Shown here in pieces: positions 1 to 10,434 of a DNA stretch of 64,000 nt. Within the stretch, counting starts at the first letter, position 1. The number at the start of each line of letters is the position of its first letter. The position numbers and the translations under genes were made by a program. The notes below the pieces were generated by a model that saw nothing but the letters and a program-made list of their open reading frames with translations, was not told the DNA's origin and searched no databases. Source of the DNA: Lineus longissimus (lineage: Eukaryota; Nemertea; Pilidiophora; Heteronemertea; Lineidae); the NCBI RefSeq assembly GCF_910592395.1, contig NC_088319.1, positions 15,314,001 through 15,378,000 on the forward strand, given 5' to 3'.

Positions 1-2
1 TG

Positions 3-113
3 GACGAAGATTCCGTCTTGACCGAGACATCGAGTGCTTACGGGGACGCATCGGAGGAAAAGACGATATACTGCCGACCTCGCCGGGACGACAAGGAGAG
101 GAACATGGATTAG
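3..113 (+). CDS. C-terminal coding end of an unidentified gene that starts before the window
   Basis: Frame 3 is open from the window edge to a TAG at 111–113. It gives 36 residues, acidic and Ser/Thr-rich first (DEDSVLTETSSAYGDASEE) and then basic, ending RRDDKERNMD. An AATAAA lies at 172–177, about 60 bases after the stop, as expected for a last exon. No domain is recognisable. The acidic-then-basic composition suggests a cytoplasmic tail, but that is inference. The other forward frames lack this combination of stop and poly(A) signal. Confidence 0.45.
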   Translation, partial: DEDSVLTETSSAYGDASEEKTIYCRPRRDDKERNMD

Positions 114-171
114 ACTATAGCCTCCTGCGAGGAGAATTTCTGTTCACCTAATCTCTAGTCGCTCGAACCTC

Positions 172-177
172 AATAAA
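172..177 (+). terminator. AATAAA poly(A) signal of the upstream gene
   Basis: AATAAA sits about 60 bases after the TAG of the partial + strand coding end. It is the main support for treating that fragment as a real 3' exon. Confidence 0.45.
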
Positions 178-184
178 TTCCCCT

Positions 185-560
185 TGGATTGGCCTACCAT
201 GTAGATGCATCATATATGGTAACATTGAGATGTCATTTTTCATGATCGGAGGCAATCCTTGAATTTTATTGGCCAATGGATAGACATCACGTGGTCATTA
301 TTATAATGTCGTTCCTTATATGAAAATACGTTAATTTCATTGGCCAGGAGGCATCACGGGGCCATTGTCATGTTGTCGTTCCTGATAGGATAATCTGTGA
401 ACTTCATCGTCTCGATCGAATCTGACGTTGTTTTGATATCGTTCTTCATGAGATCTGTGAAATTTTATTGGCCTGGGGGCATCACGTGGTCGCTATGATG
501 TTCTTCACAATGAGATAAGTCATGAATTCCATCGGCTGGCGTATCATACGGCTAATGATG
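185..560. repeat. Degenerate tandem repeat, about six units of 59–74 bp
   Basis: The block 'attttattggcc', 'ggcatcacgtggtc', 'atgtcgttcttcatgag' recurs with starts near 187, 261, 331, 399, 458 and 522. Two units contain CACGTG (near 289 and 484). The copies differ by substitutions and small indels, so this is an old minisatellite between two genes. Beyond it, 560–811 shows no gene. Confidence 0.75.
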
Positions 561-811
561 GCCAGTTTAATTCGATTAATTAGCTTTTGATATATGTGTA
601 TATATTACAAGCACGCGATATTTTGAACGACAATACTCAGCTTAAAACTCAATCGGTGTATACAAGCTGTCAGTGACAATTATATGATTATAATTCTCAG
701 TAATAACTATATATTATAAGGGTGAGGATGATAAATTCATTGAATATATTATCTAAGACGCCAGAGATGTGTAGATAAGTCAACAATAAACCATGTCAAA
801 TGAAAACGAAG

Positions 812-817
812 TTTATT
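812..817 (-). terminator. AATAAA poly(A) signal of the GPCR gene
   Basis: Reverse-complement AATAAA about 170 bases after the stop codon of the minus-strand GPCR at 984. Confidence 0.55.
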
Positions 818-983
818 CGATCAATAGTCAAATGCCCAATTGACGAATTTGAAGAAAGAATTGCATGTTTGGATCTACCAAGGGGTCTTCTTCATGCAGC
901 ATATCTGACGTTTGGTGAACAATCGTAGTATTGGCCTACGAATCTGACCCGCCCTATGGCAGCAGGTAAAAGTTGATCCTAAG

Positions 984-2429
984 TCAGTGCCTCATTTCAC
1001 TGGCCCTACTCCGCTTTTCATTGGCAGGAGCATTGCGCCCACAGCTAAACATCGCAATGACATCTTCCCGAAATTTGTTACACCCTAAGCAGTAGACATA
1101 AAAGTTCGCTGAAGGGTTGATGTAAAGTACGAAGTTAACGGTTTCGTATACCGTTTTTCGGATCATACTAATCCGCGATGTCGTTGTGATCAGTTGGTCC
1201 AAATAGTCATCGACCCAGTAGAAAACAGTCCAAGGGACATTGGTGACGAAGAAGATCAGAATGATTAAAATCAGAAGAACTGTGACGTGGCCATCTTTGT
1301 TTGTTTTCCCTAATTTGGATGAATTTTGGCTCTGAAGTCGTAGTGTGCCGATTATAAGAAGATTTAGAAGAAGGATTGTACAGAATGGAGCCGTGAATAT
1401 TGTGACTGTGTGGACTTTGTACCAGACGCCCGAAAACCAACTTGGGTAAGCTGGATTGAACACACAGATTGATTGGGCCACGAGACCATCGGTGTTGATG
1501 TCACGGATGCTGCAATTTAGAGAGATTGAACATATATTAAGCAACATTGGTGTTTCCCCCATGTCCCCTTTGACCGCTGCAATCAAGTTGATCAAAATAA
1601 GCGGCAAAACACCTACCTACCTGAACGGAATCGCCACTACTAATGTTAACATGACGATACAAGCGGCTGTAATTCTCGACCGCCGCATCGAGTTCCATGA
1701 CGCAATTTTCAAGGGAAACTTCACCGCAAGAAATCTGTCGAAGGTCATGGCTACGACCGTCCAGTTGGACGGGCCATACGCACTGAAAAAAAGCGGGAGA
1801 ATCTTGCAGACGACCCTCCCTGCTTCAGGCCCGAACAAATAATCGGGATAAAAATTTATGATGGTCTGTAAGGTCACGTGACCGAGTAGACAGGAAGTGT
1901 CGAACACGGCAACCATTCTCATGTAGAAGCATGCCGTTTGTTTTGCGTACTGGCCATTTCCGAGGACCAGGAAGGCCAACAGGTTCCCGACAGATCCGAC
2001 CGGAATCACAAAAAGCGGAAGGAACTTGGTGACCGCCAACAAAATGGCGTTCGATATGACGTCACTTTCTGTGTCGAGGATTGTGCCGTTGAGGTAACTG
2101 TGTGTTTTCGTGGTGTCGCTGGAAAAGTCACCATCGGAAAGCAAGCGCCTGGATAAATATGAAGAGCCATCGGTGTTCCGCGGGGATCCATTCTTAAACA
2201 CACCACCGTCTGACTGAATATTCCCACGTGTATGAGTACCAAACTCATTGGCTTCATTCTCGTTCGTTCTCGATGGCATAGAAAAACAAGACACGATTCT
2301 CCAAATGATGATGATAACCAAAGTGACATGCGTAGTTGATCTGTGCATCCTTAAGCAAGAAAGATATGATTTATACCGATCTAAGACCGTTTTTCTTAAC
2401 ACTGAAGAAACTTGCGATATGATACACAC
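984..2429 (-). CDS. Class A (rhodopsin-like) G-protein-coupled receptor, neuropeptide/FMRFamide-receptor type
   Basis: Two exons, 1621–2429 and 984–1509, split by a 111-nt phase-2 intron (GTAGGT donor, pyrimidine-rich TTGCAG acceptor). The joined frame is 444 aa from the first ATG. Start at 2348 (MHRSTTHVTLVIIIIW) is more likely, because it gives a signal-peptide-like hydrophobic start. A long Ser/Asn-rich extracellular N-terminus with an N-glycosylation site follows. TM1 contains GSVGNLLAFLVLG, TM3 ends TFDRFLAVKFP (a DRF variant of DRY), TM4 is ITAACIVMLTLVVAIPF, and TM7 has NPSANFYVYCLGCNKFRED (NPxxNFYVY in place of NPxxY). Extracellular loop 2 keeps the disulfide Cys (SICVFNP), paired with RVVCKI before TM3. 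The closest families from memory are invertebrate FMRFamide-type and orphan peptide receptors; the ligand cannot be read. Reading through the intron meets a TAG, so an unspliced reading would look like a pseudogene. Confidence 0.82.
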
Positions 2430-3538
2430 ATGGTCGTTGAACGCAATTTAAAATGTATGCACAAGGCGTCTACGCTCGGTGAAACTGTAGGACTAGTGAT
2501 TCTGAGGACACAGGTCAAGCGCGAATAGTTTCTTTGAACTGTAACATAGAAGAGACAACTGTCGACGACTTTGTGTAACTTACTCTGACCTACCTGACCC
2601 CTCTCTACAGACTTACTTTTAAGGTTGTCATGTTTATCTCAACTCCTATGGCTATCTAAAGCAAGGCCAATAAAAGCCACTTTTATATATGAATTTAACA
2701 CAACTTTATGGTCCTGAAACTTGTCCATGTAAAAACGGTATACGTTGGAATGAAACACGAGGCAGAAATGCACTACCAATGCACCTGACACTGTCGATCA
2801 AACTGCCACGTAGAAAGTTTTGAAGTGCAATGTATAAAGCAACAAGAGAACAACCTCGAAACGGGTTCATTTGATCGGTTGAAACGAGAAGTGTCAGTTT
2901 CAGGTGTAAGTATCAATGGAAATACAGCAAGCGATCGAAAAACATCCAGTTGAAAAGAATTGTATCGAGTGGCACCTAACAATATGTTCTTTATGAGTAT
3001 CCGATAGCGGCCGCGCCTTTCGGTTTAAATGCACATATCATCATATTACAGTATACCATGTCGGCCAAAAACAAATGTTGTAAAGCACATACATAATGTG
3101 CAACTGTATACATCTTGAAATTACCAAACAGAACTGCAACAACAGGACCTGGAGTTGGTGTGATTGTGATGAGGACTTGTCTCTAACAGAAATACCAAGA
3201 TGTATCACAGCAAACGGCCTCAATGCACAATCACGTAGTCAGCCCGAAAGTTTGAGAGAAAAGATATTATAAAAGCTTTCGAGTTCTGCGTTTATAAGCC
3301 TGAGAGATACACTGCTGTTGATAGGCCTTGTCCCGCCATGCTAGGGCGGTTTCCCTGTAACGTGCAAACTCTCTATGCGTATAATTTGGGTGAGAAACCC
3401 AGAACTCCCTGCAACCAAGTAACGTTTGATTGTGACTAAACGCTTTCTCGCCCGGCGTGAGAGGTCGATGTTATAAGTACGGTGAGACAGAGGCTTTGTT
3501 GGATATACACCACGTTTGTTGCCGGTTAGCAGTCAAGG
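2430..3538. other. Intergenic region with two divergent 5' ends
   Basis: No coding exon is recognisable on either strand. It lies between the 5' ends of the minus-strand GPCR and the plus-strand SLC17 gene, so it should hold both promoters. No clear TATA box or known site stands out. Confidence 0.5.
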
Positions 3539-6500
3539 ATGGCCGACGAGGAAAAGGTTGAGACAGGTAAGCTGAGTAGAATTGTATTGTTCTTGTAGTA
3601 GAGCATCCTGCCGAACAGAGAAACGGCTTAAAGCAGTCCCGGGCCGGATAGCAATTACAAACCAGAAGTGGCTGCTTTTGAATCCAAATATCACAACTGC
3701 CCCCTTCTGAGGTTTAGGGCGCTATCCCTCTGACCTTCATGCCCCAGATCGACCGCTATCTCTTGGATTCGGATGAACTACGTTTTTTTGGGGAAATTCA
3801 TCATATTCTTCAAAATGGAATAGGCGCAGTTTTCGTATCGGCGCATGTGGGACCGATTATAGCCGAGAAGAAATTGTTTACAGTCACGTTATAGGCCTAA
3901 TGGCAACAACGTTAGAAAATCTTATCATTTCAGTCAAAGTCCCAACGTTCACTTCGTGCCGTTACATCCTGGCTTATGTCGGTATCGTCGGCGTACTTTG
4001 CACCTATGCCATTCGAATAAACCTGAGCGTGGCGATAGTGTGCATGGTGAAACCGCCGGAGCTCAACATTTCGCTTCCCAACACCACGGAAGCAGGCTGT
4101 GATTTCAACACGGAAAGAGACGCGAATGCCACACAACAGGTTAAGAACGTTTTTCCCCTTTAGTCTCAAGTTATCTCAAAATAGGGTGAGGGTCGACCGG
4201 GTCGATAGTGGTCGATAAAGTTGAAGTGACATATTTCTTACCATCAAAAGTGCTTTCTTGTGGTCATGTCCAATATACGTAAAGTACAAGGCCGCAGCAC
4301 CATTCTCTGAACAGTTGATGGAAATAATCTTTCGACAAGATATTCCCAATCTCATCTCCATCGGTAAAATCAAAAAGGTTTGGTAGGGCCTGAGCCGACT
4401 ACATAACTCGTGAAACATGTGATTTTTCTGGTCCCTGTAAATTTTCACAAATAAACCAAACAGAGGAAGAATTTCGAGTATTGTCTAGTAGTTCCAGAAC
4501 GATCTTATTCATGGTGTACTCTGCATTTTTTTGCCTTCAAAACTAGTTCGGTCTGGCACATCATTCCAGAGGTATGTGTAGTGTTAGGACCGAACGAGTT
4601 TGGATATTCTACAAGAAAAACTTACCTGAGAATGTTTGCACGTAAAAACCTCTCAGCTGTCAGGGATGCTATCAGTTTGGGGTTGTCTAACCTTAACCTA
4701 CATTCAAGCCCAGTAGACCGGTTTCGATAATAATGAGAGGGGGCGGGGTGGTATTTTTCGGGCCGCTGGCTGGGATTGTCCATAAAGTGATGCCGTTCGC
4801 ATGATTAAACTAACAGGAGCCACTATGTCTTCCACTTTCAGACTAACTATATGTATTCTGCTTTTTCGACCGAGCGTCCCCTTGGCCGGCGACCCGTCTC
4901 GCAAGAGCTGACGGGCCTAGCCACCTCGCCTGCCTCTCGGACGGGTCGCCGGTGGTGATTGACGAGGCGCGACAGAGTACGGGGCGCCGTACTCTCGCCC
5001 TCTCCCCCACAATTTGATATGAATTCAAACTTTTCCATTCTACAACTAGGAGTACGAGTTCGAATGGAGCCGACCTCTCCAAGGCGCAGTGCTCAGCTCG
5101 CTGTTCTACGGATATATATTGACCCAGTTTCCAGGCGGATGGTTGGCCAGAAGATTTGGCGCCAAGCGGGTCCTTGGTACGGGGATGATGATTGGTGCAG
5201 TGTCGACCCTCCTCATCCCAGTAGCTGCGAGGACGCATGTGTACATTGTCATCGCTTTAAGGGTTCTTGTTGGACTTGGCACGGTAAGTTGTTTCAGACA
5301 GCTATCAATTCTTACAACCAATATAAAAAATATACAAGGCTCGCTTTGCCAATATACATCAAGAGCGATCGGACTGTAAAATGATTCTATCAATATTAAG
5401 GATACAATTTTGTACGATATTTTCTTCTTGTCAGTATATGTTTGCATTGAAATTACAGGGATTACACTGTCTACTGCATTATACGCAATTCTAATTCTGC
5501 AACGATTTTTCGAACAGCCTGTAATAAGCTACTACTGTCTCTCACTAGGGCGTGGTCTTTCCAAGCTTCCATCACATATTGTCCACATGGGCACCGCCCT
5601 TGGAGCGAACAAAGCTGATTGCATTCACATACTCAGGTACTTATCACCAAGATTCTTTTATCAATATGCAAACTTTAGGGAAAGTAACTGCAGAGAGTCA
5701 AACGTTATCTGACGCACCCAATCAGTAGATCGCAGATAAGCAATGACCAAAACCGGATCTCTAGCAGAACACAAAATCCGCCTTAAATTGACTGAATAGG
5801 GAGGGACGTTATACACTGTGATGATTATTGGCTCCGTATCGTTGGCCAATGCAGGAGCGATAACGAATAGATACACCTACGATAACAATTTCACTGTTTC
5901 TCTCCAGGGACTATGCTAGGTAACGTAGTGACGTTATTTCTGTCGGGCTTCCTCTGTAAATTCGGCTTTGCTGGAGGATGGCCATCTATATTCTACGTTT
6001 TCGGTAAGTTAACGATGATAATGCAGTCAAAGTCAAACTAAGAAGATACAATATGAACAAATTGTCATTTCACCTACATGTATATCAACATTGTGTAGGA
6101 TGTGAATACGTCATACGTAAAATTGGTAGGGGACTCACCTTGAGTCTTTAATTGGGACTACGCATCAATGTCGGAAGGAGTAGGTAGTTCCGCAGCTGGC
6201 TGCATGGGAGCAAAATTTCAGAGACAACCATCCGATGAAAACCAATCAATAGTCCGGTTTTCATGTGTTTGCAGGGGGCTCCACGGTTATATGGCTAGTG
6301 TTCTGGGCGTTCCTGGTCTATGATTCGCCCGCCGATCACCCACGGATATCAGAGGTAGAGAGATCATTCATTGAACAATCTACTGGCAGGGATCAAGACC
6401 AAGAGGTAAAAGGAAGACTTTAAAACCTTTATTTCTAAGCGTGTATATGCACACTATCTGAATCAAGATTTGATTAAGACTTCTCAATTGTACTTGGAAC

Positions 6501-8597
6501 TGTTACTTAACTAACATGGTATATTAGAGAACAAAACTGACATTTTTCAATGTTTTAGGGCGATGACAACCATCCAATCCCTTGGCTCTCGTTCGTCAAA
6601 TCGATTCCTCTGTGGTCCATATGTGTCACTCATATCGCCAGCAACTGGGGAAACTATCTACTCCTCACGGGTCTACCTACCTACATGAAGGATGTTTTGA
6701 AATTTGATATGAAAGAGGTAGGCGACACGAGAAATTCCAAGGTTTACTATTTTACTGGAATATGACTAGTCGCAGCGTCCTGCGCATGACTAAAACTCGA
6801 TCTTAGCGGGATGCCGGGAGAAGGGTGGCATAATCGAACACGCAAGATATTTTTTCTACTCAACGATGGGATAGATCTCGCGAGACGTGATTGATGTAAC
6901 CTGTATCATTCAATTTCCGATTGTTTTTTTTACTCTGTATAGGGGCATTTGAGATTCATTGCTGGCCAGGATGATTCGATGCATTGCCTCTTGCTTTCAG
7001 AATGGTTTATTTTCCGCCTTGCCGTACATAGGAATGTTCTTCATGGCCAATTTAGTGGGAGAACTGGTAGACCTCGTCCGGGAGAAGGGCGTTCGTACCA
7101 TGGTTGTTCGCAAAGTGTGTCAAACCGCAGGTGAGGACAAAGTAGGAACGCCTTGCTTATTTAAGAATGTTTGGCCCGACTTCAGACTGTGAAATTATCC
7201 TGCCTTTAATTAGTCAACATACTCACATGGTACAGAGGTCACGCAATCAACGTATTACAGCGCTAAAGAAATTAATAGAGATTGTGTTTGCACACTCAGC
7301 ATCATATTTGTAACCTATATTATTTCATCAAAATTATTATTTTTTAAACATTGTTAAAAAACAAAAACTGAAATTAAAACTAAAGCAAAACCTTCAACTT
7401 AAAATCATTGTTTCAGCCTTTTGCCTTCCTGGGCTATTTCTCATCATAACTGGCTTCCTTGATTGCACTCAGCGACCCCTGGCGGTGGCATTAGTAGTTA
7501 TTGCCGTGTCCTGTACCGCCTTTGGAAGAGCGGGTTACGTAATAAACCACGTGGACATTGCTCCAAGGTACATATTGCTGTCATATCACCCATCTATTGT
7601 CTTCATCTCGTCTTTGAATAACGAGAAAAACACACACACTTTAACTTTTTATATGTCTGAAGACTCCGATGTAATATTCCGCTTCGTTATACGTACATTG
7701 TACAGGTTTAGTGAATTTAGTGTAGGGTTGAACCGCGGATACAGCCGTGGTTGAACCGATCATAAGCACCTTCCAAGTTCTTGTACCTTAGCTTTTTCCA
7801 ATGTTTTTCCAGATATGCAGGTCTTTTATTCGGAATCACCAACACAGTGGGCACCATTCCTGGGATGCTGGCTCCCCTGACCATGGGATATGTTGTCAGA
7901 CACGTAGGTATCACTCACCACTTACTCCTGTCAACCCAGTGTGTCACCACATCCCTCAAGACAATTACGGTCCTGAGCCGTCTCTGCCAACGCCTCTCTT
8001 ACAACTCCAGCGCTCTCTGCATCGCAAGCTAAAATATCCATCCAGCGAGTCCGGTATCGTCCCCTTCGTCGTTTGCCCCCCCCCCCCCCCCACCCCGCCA
8101 ACATTCTCCGGTTGCCAACAACAATTATTGTATACATGTAGGAGCATCCTTGTGCATTCTTTTTGTGAGCATTAACATGTTTATTGCAGTAAAATCTAAG
8201 ATTACATGTGGTAACAACAAAATCGTCTAACTGAGATTTTTGCCTCTTAAGTTTCGTTTCCAGAGCTTATTCTACAGACTAGCTGCAACAAGTACAGTAT
8301 ATTTCATCATGTAGATATTGCAGTCTTCTTTGACAGAAAGCTACAACCATCCTCTCGTTCCAGGGAAAACGTGAAGAATGGCAGGCAGTGTTTTACATCT
8401 GCGCAGGCATATTCAGCGTTGGCGCTCTAGCATTTGGTTGTTTCTCGAAGGGCGAGGAACAGGAATGGGCCAAAGTACACCGCCACCATCCAGAGATGAC
8501 AGAGAAAAGTAAGGAAGAAATCGAGAGACTTCATCGAACCGATTCTGCTACCGGTCTGAGAGGAAACAAAAGTTACGTTGAGATGATTGCCACTTGA
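3539..8597 (+). CDS. SLC17-family anion transporter (sialin / phosphate-anion symporter type)
   Basis: Eleven exons: 3539–3566, 3934–4139, 5050–5283, 5549–5636, 5908–6003, 6275–6405, 6559–6717, 7001–7130, 7417–7567, 7813–7903, 8364–8597. All introns are GT–AG and phases agree, giving 515 aa, the usual SLC17 size. Family marks in order: TM1 with AIRINLSVAIVCMV (Arg conserved), a glycosylated loop (NISLPNTT, NAT), LSSLFYGYILTQFPGGWLA, ALRVLVGLGT–GVVFPSFHH, STWAPPLERTKL, ASNWGNYLLLTGLPTYMK, NGLFSALPYIGMFFMANL, YVINHVDIAPRYAGLLFGIT and EWQAVFYICAGIF. These place it in the major facilitator SLC17 group, which exports acidic sugars from lysosomes or carries organic anions and phosphate. The C-tail (about 45 residues, charged) is cytoplasmic. 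Compared with human sialin, two Glu of the LEGLGEG segment are Val and Thr. It cannot be assigned to one subtype, so no symbol is given. Confidence 0.93.
7931..8100 (-). mobile_element. Fragment of a LINE-type reverse transcriptase 3' end
   Basis: Inside intron 10 of the SLC17 gene, read on the minus strand, is GKRRRGRYRTRWMD followed by a spacer and ALAETAQDRNCL. This resembles the tail of non-LTR reverse transcriptase ORFs (roughly RGRPxxRWxD … AxDRxxWR). It is short, lacks the polymerase core and is bordered by a C16 homopolymer, so it is a dead remnant. The match is from memory only. Confidence 0.4.
8076..8091 (+). repeat. C16 homopolymer
   Basis: Uninterrupted run of C in intron 10 of the SLC17 gene. 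Similar G/C runs occur at 10047, 29343, 56472 and 57571. Exact lengths are liable to sequencing error. Confidence 0.8.
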
Positions 8598-9300
8598 GGG
8601 GTTTCGCGGATAATATTCGATGCATGTTGGGGATTGTCAAGGTCGGATTCAAAGATAGATTCTTCTCGAAAATGGGGGTCTCTCACACCTCCGTCCTTCC
8701 TCCCCTTGCCTACGCCAATGTTACTCGTATAACCGACAACAGCCCCTATGTACATTGTATCAACGCCTTGTTTATCATGACGCGATAAAACATGTATGCT
8801 TTTCAACAAAGCCATGCTCTGGTATGGATTTCATTGTGTGTGAGAACATTTTAGTTAAGTTCCGTGAACTCGATACATTTTCTGATTGTTGCGTAACATT
8901 TTACCTTTGGAGGAGCGATATATAATATCGAAAAGATGGCGCTATCCATTGTCAGTAAACAAATCAAACTCCCTTTGAATCATTTCCTTCAGACGACGTA
9001 GAATTTGATTCCTACGTGTCACGTTTACATGGGATGACTATTTAAGTGTGGCGGCATCCCGGACGTTGACTGCCATTAGTGTCATACAGCTGAACCGGGA
9101 GCCGTCCTCCCTTTTGCTGGGTTGCCTAAATCTTCACCGGAACCTTGTTGCCCTTTAGCCAGTAGGTGAGAATCTTGCCTTTGCCCTGAAATTGTGAATT
9201 ATAAGACCCCCTTTAGGAGGGGCTCTTAAGATACACGTGTGTGCGGGAGTATATAATGTAAATGAAGTGAAATAAAGAGAGTAAATATTGTATATCCAAC
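8598..9300 (+). other. 3' UTR of the SLC17 gene
   Basis: Non-coding sequence follows the TGA at 8595–8597. An AATAAA at 9271–9276 is the likely poly(A) signal, giving a 3' UTR of about 0.7 kb. No further exon is seen. Confidence 0.6.
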
Positions 9301-10373
9301 AAACAATTTTTTTTGGTATTTTTCTGAATTAACTCCGTTGAGTTTACCGATTTCTCCGCGATCTTCCGGTGGTGGTTGCTATCCCATTGGTTGAAATTAA
9401 GTTAAATTAAATTTAAATCTTCATGGGAATTCGCTACATCATATGCCTAAGAAATTGGCCAATTATATTAATATTTTTATTAGAGAAATATCCGTCCTAA
9501 ATAATGACAGAAAAGGGTGGTTTATTTCAATTTTGTGTCGACATGGTCGAGGTCACGTGACATAAAAACAAAACAATCGCACACACCCGTCCAAAAAAGG
9601 CACTTTAAGAAAAATAAATACGTTTTTCCAGCTTAAAACCACACTGACGACTAAGTTATATTGGTCTACTGCCCAAATCTGAAGTATCAAAATGAATCAC
9701 AAACTAGAACTAGCTCTATTTAGCTATAGTTGCGTGAAAATTTCGGGTGAGCGACGTACATTCTGTACCCTAGCGGCCAATAAATAAACTACTTTCAGCC
9801 GTCTGCTCCGGTCTCGTTAGGGAGTTTTCCCAAATGTACGCGATGATGACGTGCCCCATTAACAGGACGTGACATCTATTTTAAAATGCGTTTCCAAAGT
9901 GAATGCATGAGGACAATCCATTTAAGTGTCGTATATCACTGGAAACGCCCGATTCCCGTGAATAAGGACAATCACAATGTATTACATTACCAAAACAAAA
10001 ATGTGTCGGAAGGAACTATAATTACTATATGGATGGTCCCATCGCACCCCCCCCCCCTCCAGCAGTATGACACAGAAGGGCTAGTTGACTGTCCACCGGG
10101 GGGGTTTGGGGGGAGCTTCCCCCCAACGCACTGGTAAAAACCTATGTCGACGGAGGGGGGTTTGGGGGGTGTCCCCCCATTGTAACAGCTGTAGTTGTTA
10201 GAGCTTGCACTTAACATATGCTCGTAGGGGGGTTCGGGGGAGCTCCCCCGACCTAAAGGGGGGCTCACTAAGTCCTTGACTTTACATATTATGCCCAAAT
10301 TATAAAAGTTGATATACATTTAAGTGCTGCATAATCTTCCCAGGATGCTTATTACTCGTCTGTATTCAGCTTA
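9301..10373. other. Intergenic region between convergent genes, with G/C-rich hairpins
   Basis: No gene is recognisable between the SLC17 3' UTR and the 3' end of the minus-strand guanylate cyclase. An AT-rich part (9300–9750) is followed by a C11 run at 10047 and three G-run/hairpin units at 10098–10250, described separately. Confidence 0.55.
10098..10250. repeat. Three tandem units of paired G-runs followed by a G/C hairpin
   Basis: Each unit has a run of 6–7 G, then TTT or TTC, then 5–6 G, leading into a hairpin: GGGGGGAGCTTCCCCCC (10108–10124), GGGGGGTGTCCCCCC (10164–10178) and the perfect palindrome CGGGGGAGCTCCCCCG (10235–10250). Unit spacing is about 60–70 bp. Paired G-runs could form G-quadruplexes. 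Origin is unknown. Confidence 0.7.
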
Positions 10374-10379
10374 TTTATT
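10374..10379 (-). terminator. AATAAA poly(A) signal of the guanylate cyclase gene
   Basis: Reverse-complement AATAAA, 56 bases after the TGA at 10435–10437. It suggests the exon at 10444–10535 is the last exon and that the donor-like GTAGGT inside it is not followed by another coding exon. Confidence 0.5.
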
Positions 10380-10434
10380 ACCAGCTTCACTGCATTACTT
10401 TACGAACCACGTGTCGTCTTCCGTTGCTGCCGTG

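Noticed and set aside
1577-1620. A 44-nt micro-intron in the GPCR using the acceptor 'gattgcag'
   Set aside because: It changes frame and soon meets a stop; the acceptor 67 nt further on keeps frame.
1608-1622. In-frame TAG in the middle of the GPCR, as if a pseudogene or stop-codon readthrough
   Set aside because: A 111-nt GT–AG intron (1510–1620) with strong sites removes it and joins TM4 to extracellular loop 2 in phase.
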